A stretch of 64,000 nucleotides of DNA from Zhengitettix transpicula (taxonomy: Eukaryota; Arthropoda; Insecta; Orthoptera; Tetrigidae): NCBI GenBank assembly GCA_037074705.1, contig CM073595.1, positions 71,472,139-71,536,138 on the forward strand, written 5' to 3'. Positions 49,792 to 62,512 of the stretch are shown piece after piece; within the stretch, counting starts at the first letter, position 1; each line of letters begins with the position of its first letter. A model generated the notes under the pieces. It made no database searches. It saw only the letters and a program-made list of their open reading frames with translations, and was not told the origin of the DNA. The position numbers and the translations under genes are program-made.

Positions 49792-51009
49792 TTTATAATA
49801 AAATTCACCCATTCTTAAATCATCAAAACTTCCTGATGAAAATCATTCCTTTACGCGAGGCTTTGAAACCAAAATTCAACAGCAAAGTAGTTTTATAGTT
49901 CTGTTATTAGGCATTTTTAAAATACCGCTAGATTTTTTAATTAGCACAGAAAGCCCCTTATCCGGAAGAAATAAGTTATACATTTTGTGCGAAATGCCGA
50001 AGGTGGCAGTAGAATAACCTTCCACCTTCCCTGCGAGACACGTGTCTGCTAACGAGAATCTCAAATATTTATTGCTGAGGCGCTAAGAGCGCTGTGTTGC
50101 GACGGGCTTTCGCGAACTTCTAATTTCCGGCTTAAAATGACACTAATTACAACAATTGTTACTTTCTAGTCCTTTCTTTATTTCACACCACGATAGTAAA
50201 TCGTTTTACGCTGCGAAGTCTCTCCAGTACGCTGTATACTAATTTATTTTTGTAAACGGCAAATAAATTCACGGTGAGATCGAGTGAGAAATTTCAGAGA
50301 CATTAAATTTAGGTTCTCAGATTTTGAAGTGACATTTTTTCTGTTTCAGAAGAGATGAGTTTACGTGAGAGGAAAATTTAAAATTATGCTTTGAAACCAA
50401 AATTTTTACTTCAGCATAATTCATAGTAATTTTTACTTCCTCTTGGTTATCGACTCCAACACGATATTTCATGTACGGGCGAATTACTCGTTGAAATTAG
50501 CTGTTTTTTCTTACAATTTGATGCCTTACCTCTCTACTAGTCGGGATTTTTGGTTCAATTTTAAAGGTTCCAATCCTAATCCACCATAATTTAGTAATCA
50601 TGTAGTTAGTATCAATACAATCGTCTGCCCAAGCGTTAGATATATATAGGCAAATTAAAGTAAAGAAAAAAGTTTAAATTTAACGTATTTTAAATTAATA
50701 AAACAATTGATTACGTTATAGACATTTTTTATTTATATTATGACGACGATTCGATACGTTTTTTTTTATCTTGTTCAGGTATTTTCCTACAGAGGAGTTA
50801 TTTACAAATGATTAGATTTATAATATAATTGTACAAAGTAAACAAGGTCAAACTATAGTACATAAAAAGAAACAACTTACCAAATTAATGTAATAAACTA
50901 GCAAAATTAAACGATTAACAAGTTATTAAATTCACACAGTTTTGAAAAAAGGGTCCGAGGCACACAATTCACATAACGCTAACAATATTGTAACAAGACT
51001 GAATGAAAT

Positions 51010-51185
51010 TCTGTAGCTTTCACGGTTTGACCTGACATCTAGAGATTTAGTAATACGAGTCCTGTTGTCTTGGGGATTTGCCCCGTGCAGTAAATACCTG
51101 CTCTGTAGGGCAATACCTGAAGAAGATGTAAAAAGGTATCGAAACGTCGCTATAATATAAATAAAAAGTCTGTATAAGGTCATAA
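51010..51185 (+). repeat. Possible retroelement 3'-region remnant
   Basis: TACCTGAAGAAGATG (51115-51129) is followed at 51141-51147 by CGAAACG. The 'CCTGAAGATG...TCGAAACGT' pattern is a recurrent word in untranslated regions of arthropod retroelements. It is followed by AAATAAAAA. The assignment is by resemblance; the class is unknown. Confidence 0.25.
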
Positions 51186-51902
51186 TTGGTTTTATAAATT
51201 AAAGAAACATTCATCAATTGTGATAGTAGGTTTGTTTCCAGTCTAGCACCTGAAACTCTGCAATATATCGGGGATGAGTCAGGCTGGATTCGAACTTAAT
51301 GCAAGTGAGAGAGCGGAGAAAAGTCTCGTGACAGCGTTTTTAAAGCGAATCTCTGATTGGCGAGGTGTGTACGCGACGTGCCTTTCATGGAGAACAGGAG
51401 CTGCCAGCTTTTCTTATCTACCAAGCACTTTACTTTCCAGAGACAGCAGCTAAATCTATCACATTACCGCCGAAAGCCACTTCACGTAGACTAATAATTT
51501 AATAAAATAAATGTTGGAAGAAATATTCCAAAGCAAGGAAAGAAATACGCCACTGCTTTTCAGACACTTCTCCTTTTTCTGTTAAAAAAGGTACACTTTA
51601 CATTTGCTGCTTTAGAGTGTACATAAGTAATACGAAGTAATCTCACCTCCAAGAAAAATGAATAGCTATGTGCATCAGCTCACTAATTACGATGTAGGAA
51701 CAGTTGAACTTTCACCGTTAGTTTGCCACAAACGTAAATACTACAGTACTTTTAGAATACTGTAATGATTCAAAACACAGAATGTTTTAAATTTGATTAG
51801 TAACTATTTAATTTTTTTAATTATAGAGTACCAGATTTTAAAAAAAAAATTATTTTCCATTAAAATTTATATTTTGCTCCTATTTTTAGAACTAGGGAAT
51901 AT

Positions 51903-51928
51903 GATATCTCAATCTGATATCTCAATCT
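51903..51928 (+). repeat. 13-bp tandem duplication
   Basis: GATATCTCAATCT occurs twice with no spacer. Confidence 0.95.
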
Positions 51929-52141
51929 GTATAAAAATCCGTTCTTCGTCACTAATTAGCAGCTCAGAAAATTGTACACAGTCAATTTAAGTCATTTAAT
52001 TGATTTTCGTCATAGAAAGTGAAAGATAACGTATTTCAGTGACCTCAGTTTAGTAAATCAACATTTATTTACACCATATTTTACGAGTGGTTTCGTCGTG
52101 AACAATTTATTTCAAATCACTTAACATTAAAGATTGGGGAA

Positions 52142-52163
52142 GTAATGATGTAGTAATGATGTA
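52142..52163 (+). repeat. 11-bp tandem duplication
   Basis: GTAATGATGTA occurs twice with no spacer. Confidence 0.95.
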
Positions 52164-53486
52164 GTATTGAAATATCACTATTTTTTAACATGCATTTTTT
52201 ATTTTTAAAATATTGGAGTATTTTCCTGTAATACAGAAAAATATTTTGTCTGAGTGCATATCATTGCATTTATGTCTGGCCCTGATTTATCATCTCATTA
52301 ACTAGCAGATTTCTCGCCAAGTTATAGCTCTTTAAATTATTCGGTAACGTATTTATGTTTAGTTGCGTGGGAACGTGTAGCTTTCGACGCGAACTCACTT
52401 ATCTTTGTTTTAGCTCAGAGCTTCATTAGATATAATGCTTAATTTCCGGGAGTGCGGTGCGTATTAGACCCGCCGAAATCCGAGCCATTTCAAAATTACT
52501 CTCGTTTTGGGGGCAGCGAATCTGGAGGTCAGGGATTCGTTTCTACGCTCTTCCATTCGGAATGATCACTTTATTCCCCAAGTTGCTACGTGTTATTTTA
52601 CAGGAAATTTATGTGTGGAAGAATTTCTGAAGCTGATTCAGAACATGGGAGCGCTACTGATGTTTTTTCCAGTTTTATTGAGAGTGTAGAATTTCTGAAT
52701 TGAATATGTTATAGCAAAAAAAAATTAACCTCTGAATCTGAAATTAATACTAAAAAATTAAAATAATGCACATGGATAATATTAAAATAGACAAATCAGT
52801 TGAAACATTTTAATAAGTTTCCACATGACGCTACACGCGTTACCTTATAATGTACTTTACTTTGCATGAATAAGTCAATCGGGATGGAACGACTTCGATT
52901 GTGAAAACTTGTTACGAATTCAAATTTTACATTGAAATTATTTTATTTAAATTGTGTGGATTCATTTATTTTACATTTAATTCACTCAACGCGTTTACTG
53001 GTATATAAATATTAATTATATCAGACATAAAACCAAATAGATATAAATACAGTAATTCTGAAGCCAATATTATTTACATATTAGAAAATATTTTGTTAGC
53101 AGTTACTCTCAGGGCGAAATAAACATGTATATATATAATTTCCTGGTGTTCTGAAAAAACTGGATCTCGTCGTCGTTGCGCGGAAAGTATAGAAGATAGG
53201 TCAGGACGCAGGTAGTAAAGGAAGCCGAACTTTCAGGCGTCTTGCTCTCTCGATCACTCTGACATCGCCTCACCGTGTTTGCGTACCCTCTGCGAAAATT
53301 TCTTTCCCCTTTCCAAAGGCTATTGTCCGAGCATCATTGAAAGCATTTTTTCTGTTTTTTCAATATGATCAACGTTCATAACATCCATTCTTTATTGAAG
53401 ATTAAAATTAGACCGTGAAGAATGGTGAGACTATGTTCAGGTTTAAAGAATGGATAGAGAAAACTCGTAAGGGAACGAGGGTCGAC

Positions 53487-53550
53487 GAAGATGGTTCAGT
53501 GGTAATAACGACTGCGTACTGAGCGGTCAACGACTCCCCGTCCTGTCGAG
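53487..53550 (+). repeat. tRNA-like Pol III promoter (SINE head)
   Basis: TGGTTCAGTGG at 53492-53502 is a perfect A box. GGTCAACGACTCCCCG from 53525 is a diverged B box at about the expected distance. The layout (A box, GACTGCGTACTG, B box, CCCCGTCC) resembles a tRNA-derived SINE start. It lacks a complete cloverleaf, so it is not a working tRNA gene. The SINE body and tail are not defined. Confidence 0.42.
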
Positions 53551-56500
53551 ATTTTCTATTGTAATCCATTAAAATAGCTTTAATTTTTTACATCATCCCT
53601 CAACAAACATTTGCTTTTCACGGAAAATATTACTACAGAGCATTGATGAACATCTGAATGCTTTATGGTGTTTGGTTTAGTGGAGCTTCTGCGTGTGTGG
53701 CAGAAAAAGGGATTTAGTTCGATATGTGGCAAAGAAACGATTCTTTTCCATCGATGTATTAATCCGAACACGGGCGTTTCTATTTCAACATAATAAAGGA
53801 TATACCAGTGTGCTGACAGAACGTTCAGCGCGTTACATTTTTCTTATTTTGTGCGCTGAAAACCTGTCATTGTCTTTGCCTCTTGTGTTGGACGTTTGAT
53901 GTTCTAATTTTGGTTTGATTACAGTAGAAAATACGGAAACAATACATAATCGGATTCTACCCGAAGCCCATTCTAGATACTCGTTACTATGTTAATTAAC
54001 AGACAGCTACCACAAACTAGCAGAATGAACACTTTGTTCATTCGGAAAGGTTCAGTTGTTCATCAAGATACATTTCCGGTACAAAAACACGTGAAAATAG
54101 AAAATCACTAATATTTTCGTGCTTTTTGAAAATGTTAATTAAATTAATACTATTAATTTTTGGTAATTTTAAAATTTTAATTGATTACTGTTTTAAATGT
54201 AATGCGAACGGATGTAAGAAAAACTTTAATAATAGACTTGCTTTAAACGAAATATGTATTTCTGCGTTGCGGTCTATCAAGAGTCGCAAATACCTGTGTA
54301 TGAATACGCAAAACTATATTAATAATAATTAACTTACATTTCATAAGTAATTAACTGAAAACTTGTAACATCTCCGAACAGATATCCGCTCCAAAACTAT
54401 CTAACTAAAAACTAACTTCCTCCACTCCAAAATTAATTCTACATAAACTGAAAACTATCTAACGTCCGCTCCCTATGCCATCTCCTTTCACACCTCTGTT
54501 TTTCGAAATTTCTCCCACAGGATCTTGGATTTTAGTGTTTTTATCCGATAAGAATTAGATTTGTGCCCCCAAAAATATCTATAGCTTAATTCGCCACGGC
54601 CCCAACGGGTTGAAAATAGCCAAATTAAGACACTGAAATGGCTCCAATCTGGTGTAGCGTATTGTCTGAACGTGATAAAATCTTGTGACCAAGTCTAGCC
54701 AGAGTGTCATAATATTTTTAATCTCTACAAAGGGATGCCGCGTCGTGGTTATTTTAGTTTCATGGAGTGCCCGGGAAGTGACCATTGTCATTCGTCAGGC
54801 TCACGCGGAGAACATTAATTGCTCAATATATTTTCTTTCATAAAATAAATTAAAAAACATACATAATAAAATAACCCCAAATTAATTTACTCCTAATTTG
54901 TACACTACATATTCATGACAATGTAAAAATCATATATAATCAACTACATCATATTAAAAATTGTCTTATTAGAATCCATTTATATTTTCAAAAATAATAA
55001 AGGTATGACAGTAGAAATGAATGAACGGAAAAACCAAAACATTACACAATACTTTTGGAATAGTTAAATAGCTATACGATTTTTAAACATATCAGTTTTA
55101 AAGTAATTTGTTTAAGCGACATAAAGTTCGATAATACCAAAATTTTGAATGACACTTATAATTTTTTACTTATACGTCAATTCATAACTTATATTGTTAT
55201 ACGGTAATTATTGATATGCCACGTTATGTTTTACAATAATGTGTATGTAAATAAAATTTTGATTCATAATTTTACATTGTTCCGGGTATAAATTGGGGAA
55301 AAGAATAAAATAATTGATGTCCACGTAGATCGTAGATACGTTTCAAAACGTATCAAAAAGAAATATTACGTATCTAATTGTATAATACAGACTTTCTCAA
55401 AATTTGAATGATCTAAATTAATGAAAAATATCTATTTCAACTTGAAGGAATGTATGTAATTATTTGTAATGTTAGAATAAAAATCCAAACGGGTTGCTAA
55501 ATAATTCGATCATATAAACTTATAAATTGAAAATGTCATTACGGTTTTTAAATTACAGATGACGATGGCAATTGACGTAAGCTGCAGCTTAATTACAAAT
55601 TAAAAACATATTTTAATGTTCCAAATTACAAAATTCCGAAAAAGTCTCTCTTAGATATTGAAAATATATTAAGTATACGTAAATGGAGAAAAATGTATAA
55701 AACGTAGACGCTTAACGAAACCAGATTAAGTTATCTTCAGCTCTTCCATTTTTTTTGCCTTAATTAATAACTTTGCAGGTAACCATTCTCGTTATTAGTA
55801 TTTTAATATGCTTTAATTTTTCATCAAACAGTTAAGTAATAATGCCGGCCAATTAAAACATTATCCAGACCGTCAATTTAATTAATGAAAGTATGAAATT
55901 AGATTAAAGTAACGCTTCATGTATACTTATTGTAATATTTGAGAATGATATACTTTTAAAATTACATACGATTAAATTGAGTTTTTATGTTATGGTACTA
56001 ATAATACTACAATAAAAAAGTGAGAAATAACCTAGGTCAGGTATTATATAAACTAACATCATAATTCATGTGAATTTCTTATTTCAGATCATTCAAAATT
56101 ATCGTATCAGTTCGACGGATCAACCTTAAGTTATTACATATACATAAATTTGTTGATAAATATAAAATTATAGTATTTTTAATTTTCTCTCCAGACTTTG
56201 GAAATAAACGAATACATTCCTAGGTCAATTATCTAAACACTAAACACTGAACACTAGTTTTAACAATATTTTTCTCTTATCTAATCGCTATATTTAGACT
56301 TTTTCATTTAAAAATGTGATTAATTAATCCTTAAAAAATTATCACATCAATGTTTCCTTGTCGTATCTCTAGAAATTACAATTGTTTATTAAACACGAAT
56401 GAAGTGACATGGAAATATGTTATCTTTCTTTTTCTCCTAAATGTTCGCATTGTTACGTCATTAACGAACTGGTCCATGGGTTATGACAGAACAGAATCCA

Positions 56501-58367
56501 CAACGCACTTATTCGAAGCCAATTTCGTTCCTATTAGTCACACTACATTTGGATGTTTGATGACGATACGATCTTTTTTTCTTTCAGGACAAACGTATAT
56601 TTAACCCGAATTTATTATTAATGAGGAGACTACATGGATGATATTTAACAGTTAGTATAGTTTGTAAAAGAACTAAAATTATTTTATCCGTCGCGAGTGT
56701 TATCACCGAGAAACGAGCACAAAAAATCAAAAAAAAATAATTGAAGTCAAGTAATATAATTTTGAATAAAAACGGTAAATTGTGTTATCGGAAAAATATC
56801 TTCGTTTCAGACAGACTTCAAGGAATATTTTCAATGCTTTCACTTTCTATATCTTACAGGACATTTGATATTGGTGAATATCATTTTGAAATAAATGGCA
56901 TATACTGGTAGGAATCTCCTGATATCCTAATAGGCTATATTAAACATGTGTTATTTATTGAACACTTTATTTTGGAGTTTTAAGTTTATTAACAATTTGT
57001 ATATTTTAAATTTTATAAAACAAATTCACCAATTTAAATATCTCAGTGATTTATATAAACTGAGAATATTAATGGAACCTTCCACAAAAAATCTCATATT
57101 CAATTTTGACTTAGTCCTTTCAAAATTGGATCTAGGCGTTGACGGTAAACAGTTGTGCAGATTTGGCCGCCGGCAACAGTTGGGAAATTTTCTTCTAAGT
57201 TAAAACGTCTTTGCTTGTGTGGATAATTTTTCAAGATGTATAATTTTCGGTTGCACCACCTAACAGCTACTTTTCTCAATTAATTATCTCTTTTTCTTCC
57301 TTCCCAGGATATCTCCTCTTTGACTTCCCTAAAATTTACCTTAATCCCCCAGCAAAGGGGAGGTTCAACATTACCCCCCCCCCACAACAAGGATGTCGCT
57401 TCTTAAAATTCGTCCAATAATTTCTAGTCTCGTTTCCCAACTTACCAACAGTTCTGGGGGATTCCTTAACCCTTGAGCCGGTTCAGTATCCATCTTGTAT
57501 TGAGTTGTCACGTCCCAACATGGGTTTGTTTGGTATCTGGAGATACACATCTCGGCACTCCGTCTGTAAAGGTCTCGGATTCTTAGAATTCCAGTGCAGT
57601 TCGTGCATCTGTTCCTAGGTACTTCGCCGGTCCTAGTGATAATATGCTTTAAAATAATTTCATCCACGTATTAATTTGATCATTCTGATAGCATAGATGC
57701 GGTATATATCCTATAGCAGAACAATAATACTAAATTAAAGGAACTGTGTTGGTACTTTTTTATTCTATACACCGCTTAAAAACTTTGTCAGTACTGGTTT
57801 CTTGGTGAATGGATCTACAAAATTTATTACTTTATATCTTCGCAATTAATGGAAATTAAATTAACTTTTTTTTCCGTTGTAAGTTTACTCTATTTTCATA
57901 TGTATATTTTTTAAAAAAGTCTGTTTACTAGCAGTATATGATGTGTGGTATTATACTTGAAATTTTATAACAGCTTAAAAAAAGTTTTGCCTTTGATTTT
58001 TTAACTATACAATTTTGGAGAATTTTAATTACTTACAATCCTTTAATTTTTAATAACATGAATTAGACCTATTTCTTAATTAAAAATCAGTTGACATTCT
58101 CAATTTGCCCCAAACTTCTTTTAACATTTTATATACATTTACATATTAATATTTTTTGCCTATATATATCGAATGAAAAACAAAGTTGAAGAGTGCTTAT
58201 TATTTTCATATTTTACAATTTTGGCTGAACATTGGATTACTTTTGTCGTCAAAGGTTTCCAAGCACTATAATACTCCTCCGTAGTTTAGTATAATCCGGG
58301 GAGTTCTCTAAGAGTCCAAAATATTTCAATTCTTTAAACTAGTCCCTGTAATGACTCCCGATACAAA
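53551..58367. other. Long AT-rich gene-free stretch
   Basis: Two minus ORFs have more protein-like composition than most: 54579-54791 (70 codons, ending FNPLGPWRIKL) and 57371-57667 (98 codons, ending at a poly-C tract at 57374-57383). Neither matches a family I know. 54340-54480 has loosely repeated AACTGAAAAC/ACTATCTAAC words. 54830-56340 is extremely AT-rich. Confidence 0.45.
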
Positions 58368-58667
58368 ATGTATTCTTGTGAGGTTGAATCTGCCGCAGTC
58401 ATTGACAGAACGTTAGCACAGATCGGTGAACATTTAAATTATTTAGACGCAACTGCGCACCTGCATTTTATGACCATAGCAGCACACGCCACGTTATTTA
58501 ATTGGCTTTTCCTGAACTGGGCATTTGCATATGACACAATGGCACGCCCGAGTGCCTGTTTCCAATATTCCGTGTTCATTGTGTCGTTAATAACAAACAT
58601 AATTAAGTTTCCTGTCCTTAATTTATGGACGTATACAATTATAACAACAGAGATCTATTGGAAATGA
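58368..58667. promoter_or_regulatory. Candidate enhancer with adjacent POU and SOX motifs
   Basis: The consensus octamer ATTTGCAT (58523-58530) lies five bases from the SOX-type word ACAATGG (58536-58542). Homeodomain cores (CATAATTAAG near 58600; TTAATAAC near 58588) lie close by. The segment is GC-richer than its flanks. An open frame of 99 codons spans it on + (58368-58667) but reads as hydrophobic and His-rich without a domain. I favour regulatory DNA over coding. Confidence 0.3.
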
Positions 58668-59626
58668 TTTAAGTACGGAATTAAAAAAGCCATAATTAAG
58701 ACAGAAACGCGACAGTGAATCGATAACTGTCTGAGCTCTCTGAAACATCATATGTAACGTAGTTACTCAAACAGACGACGAAGCTTAAAGTTCGTGTTAG
58801 CACTTGATTGTATTAACAATATCTTTCAAATACTCTTTTTCTAAAAAAGGAAATATAAAAATCTGGTACACTTACTTTCTGCACACGTCTCGTAAGCCAT
58901 TCTCCAGCTTATGGGACCACATTTTCTTATCGTTACGCTTCTCTACCTTTAACCGCTCATTTACTCGGACAATCCAAAAATTATTCCACCGCAGTGTTCT
59001 ACGATTGTGTTGCATTAAAGAGAATACATGTATCTTCTGTGAACGTAATAAATCACGATACAGTATAATGGAAATCAATTTTCAGTCTGTGTGCAATCGT
59101 TTGCCTTCCTTTAAAGTCGAGTAAATGTTTTATCCGTTGTCGATAACATTCTTGTCTGGCGTAATCTGCGGCAAATGAGACAAGGCCTTATTATAGCACA
59201 CACACGTCTTAAGGGAATCGCTCACTCTCAAGCATTGATTTTTAGAAATTTTCGTTAAGATCCGCGGAGTGTAGTGTCCTTTGTTGTAGGTCTAGAAGAA
59301 AATAAAAATATGAAGATGAAAAATATACTTTTACGTTTTACGAACATAAAGTTTTACTTAGTTGTTAATTATAGTTCAACACAGACATTTTCAACACAGA
59401 CATTTTCAGAAAATCAACAAGTAATAACGATGCTTATACAATGTGGTTGGCTTTATGTCTAGTATCTGAATCATCGTTAGAATGTATTTCAAATGCGAAT
59501 GTTGACCGGGCGAATAGAGAATCTTAACCTGACGATGACGGCGTGTCATTGAAACATTGTATGGATCACCAGAAATAGCAAGTGGAGTCGAGATAAGATG
59601 CGCAGTGGTCCACGGTCCTGTAATTG
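58668..59626. other. Gene-free stretch
   Basis: Mirror ORFs at 58804-59124 (+) and 58872-59078 (minus) have no motif. CTGACGATGACGG...GAAACATT at 59531-59559 resembles the remnant at 51115 and may belong to an extended family B element. Confidence 0.4.
59375..59404 (+). repeat. 15-bp tandem duplication
   Basis: TTCAACACAGACATT occurs twice with no spacer. Confidence 0.95.
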
Positions 59627-59855
59627 TAGTGGGGGTAGGTCGGAGCTCAGATTAACACGAACCTTTGTTACCACAACTTGACAGTGTAAAATCTATACTG
59701 GAAACATTGATGTATTGAAATATATATTGTTCAATTCAGGATATTGCTTCTGTCTGTATATCCCATTCGTTTTTAAGAATGATGGTGCCGTAGCTTCTCA
59801 GGAAGGGGGAGTTCCCAACTGACGACAATGCTCTCATCTATCATCTACTTGCTAT
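59627..59855 (+). repeat. Family B dispersed repeat, copy 2
   Basis: Matches 39525-39810 block by block in the same orientation: GGAGCTCAG, CAGTGTAAAA, TTCAATTCAGGATAT, CTGTCTGTATATCCC, TTTTTAAGAA, GGGGGAG and ACAATGCTCTC. It is shorter by two internal segments. Confidence 0.8.
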
Positions 59856-61078
59856 ATCTTGCGACTTATACTTCATAGTCGGAGAAATGTTTCTACATGC
59901 ATATATTAAAAATCGAACAGCCTTGATAATTTAAATAAATATACAGCCTTTGGTTAATTAATTTTTGTTAATGAACATATAATTTTCTGACTCAAAGCCG
60001 TATGTTTACTTATTATTATATATTATATAGTCAGATAGTTTTTCATTATTATTATTATTTGATGCTTGACTTGAAATTTCGCAGCCGTGGTAATTGTATA
60101 TACATAATAAAATGAAAGGTTGGGTAGTTTCTTGAATTAATTGTGCGTTACCATTATATATATTTTGAATTATTTCGTTTTGTACACTTAACTATTTAAA
60201 CTACCCCAGTAAGAAAGAAGATAAATTAGTGCAAATAATAATAATCAAGACTCTTATAGAAAATAACTTTGGACTAATTTCTGTGGGAAATAAAAATTAT
60301 GAAGTCATCAATATAATATTTTCTATATTTTAGATACAATAAAATAGGCGACAGTAATGGTATTCAAACAAATAATTAGTTAAAAGGTCTAGGTGTTATT
60401 TATATTCAATTCTTAAGATTATAAAGTAACACACAAACCAATGGCAGCTTTTCCAGGCAAATCAATCAGTTACATTGAGAACAGATATGGCCTTAGTGTT
60501 TTATGTTATACACAATTTATTTTAAAGTTATATTAGATTAGAGTTTATCATTATTATTATTTTACAAGACAAATGCTACAGAAACCCAAAATGGAAACAT
60601 TTATATTCCCGGTTAAGGTACTTCATCATAGCCCCGAAAGTTATCAGTTCCTTGTTTTCTTTTCTTTATGCACTATTCAAAGCAAAGAGAACTGCCAGAG
60701 ATTCTTGAGCCAACTGCAGAGCCTCACGCAGGTTGAAAGTCGGTCTGAACAAAAGGACGAGTCATTTTCTCAAGTAGGGAATAAAGTACTCCGGCAGTCG
60801 TGAACTTGACCCGAACAAAGAATGAAGATAAAAGCAAAAACACTAAGTTGCACCTCACTGTACGCATTTAAAATAATTAAGTATCATTATGCGAAGGAGT
60901 TTCCATCTGTTATGAATATAAGCTTGTCACGGGTTTAATACAAAATCCCGACAACATTATCCCGATTGACGTTTGCACGACAGGTCATTTTCCCGATGGG
61001 TTATTTTTCCGAAATAAGTTTTTGTGGAACACTTAATTTGTTAGTTATACACTTATATTATTGTAAATTAAGTTACCC
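59856..61078. other. AT-rich gene-free stretch
   Basis: Includes an (ATT)n run near 60046-60061. The + ORF at 60573-60803 (76 codons, Ser/Gln-rich) has no recognised domain. Confidence 0.5.
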
Positions 61079-61290
61079 ATTAAGGCGTGGAACAATTTCA
61101 ACCAAAGTTGGTAATCGTTAACGCAGTATTTTTATCACCCCTTCAACCCCCATCCCTAGGGACGGAACTTTAACTTAACCGTGCTGGAATAACTAAACCC
61201 AGCGACTACCACAAAAACGGATTCACAGAAATCTTGGTCGTTATTGCAATTGTTTATCACTCCTTTCACCCCACCCCTAGAACCGTCATT
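61079..61290 (+). repeat. Degenerate two-unit tandem repeat
   Basis: TTGGTAATCGTTAACGC...TTTTTATCACCCCTTCAACCCC..CCCTAGG (from 61108) is echoed by TTGGTCGTTATTGC...TTTATCACTCCTTTCACCCC..CCCTAG (from 61234), a period of about 120-126 bases. It is probably a fragment of a minisatellite-like or transposon-internal repeat. Confidence 0.7.
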
Positions 61291-62512
61291 ATGCCGTTAA
61301 ATGTTCACTGAAAACATACAGAAATACTTGAGCAATTTCTGATGATGTAACAAGATGGCGGAATGTGTGAGCATCCAGCGTTTGTGGCTATTAAACCCGC
61401 CAATCATGCGACTATTTTATAATCCTATGTACAGAAGAATATTCGTTTAACGTTGAAGAAGTTAACATATTTGTTTACAAGTGACAATATTTTGAAAATG
61501 TAATTGGGAAATGACAAACAGTTCAATAATCGCAGACGTTTACGAAAAGTTTGCTTAAGGCAACAAAGTTTCATTACCTTGCGTACTGAAGTGAAGTATT
61601 TCAAAAATATTAAAGAGAGCAGATCATTACATTAATGTGGTGGGCTTCAGTCAATCGTAAAGTGAAGTATAATCCAAACTTAAGTGGAAAATTGGTGCTT
61701 TTATTATGTGAGATAATTATGATTACAAACATTTGAAATAATTCACGTAATAGGCCCATAGAGTAACAGAGGTATAACAGTCTTTATATATTTCTAGCGT
61801 AGGGAGATCGCAAAGTCTGACCTACATAAGGCAGTGTACGACATATCTGAATTAAATAAACGTGTCGCGGGAAGCCACGTGGAAATGGTTAGGCATAAGT
61901 ACGCTATTTCATAAATTGGCTGGCTGAGGCGGAAAGAAATGATGTCGCGTGGTTCTCAAGCACTAGGGTAATTGTATTCCATATCGTAAGTGCCTCCACA
62001 AATGGGCCCTTTCAGAGAGTGAACATAATTCCTCGTAGCCACGCTCAATAGACGGGCAATGAGGCAAAAATCAAGAACACTTTTATTACGCTCCAAGTTT
62101 GATCCGGTATAAAAAGGCAGCTGTTTTTTTACGTGTATTTTCAGAGTTAAAACGCTAGAGCTTCCTAAACGTTGTGTATTTCTTCATGACTGTGTAAGCG
62201 AGAACTTGGCACGTCTAAACCTTGTGTATCCAACGAGTCACGGACTCATCAACTAAAAATGAGGAGTTTAAGAATCACCGCCGCACCTTCCTGTAATTTA
62301 ATTAAACACCCCCCCCCCACCCCTACCGCCAAAGTTTCCAAACCGTTGTGTGGTAGAATATATTGTTTAATTATTTTCTGCATAACAATTGTTGTTTGCT
62401 ATTTTAAAGCGGATGTAAGTAGGGGAAAAAACTGATAATGGGATATCAAAACGATTGATTTGTACCTGGTATCAATCCTAAAATTCTTCCACGTTATATA
62501 TATATATATATT
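61291..62512. other. Gene-free stretch
   Basis: AAGATGGCGG at 61352-61361 matches a YY1/Pho-type site. A run of ten C occurs at 62309-62318. A short (TA)n run at ~62495-62510 abuts the family A fragment. Confidence 0.45.

Larger units (their letters stand above)
49792..53486. other. Gene-free stretch with small repeats and one retroelement-like remnant
   Basis: It contains the remnant at 51010-51185, two tandem duplications near 51.9 and 52.1 kb, and a GC-richer patch at 51240-51480 without recognised content. Short ORFs have no motif. Confidence 0.45.

Noticed and set aside
58270..58315. tRNA-like word TCCTCCGTAGTTTAGTATAAT
   Set aside because: It looks like a D-arm region, but no B box or acceptor stem follows at the right distance.
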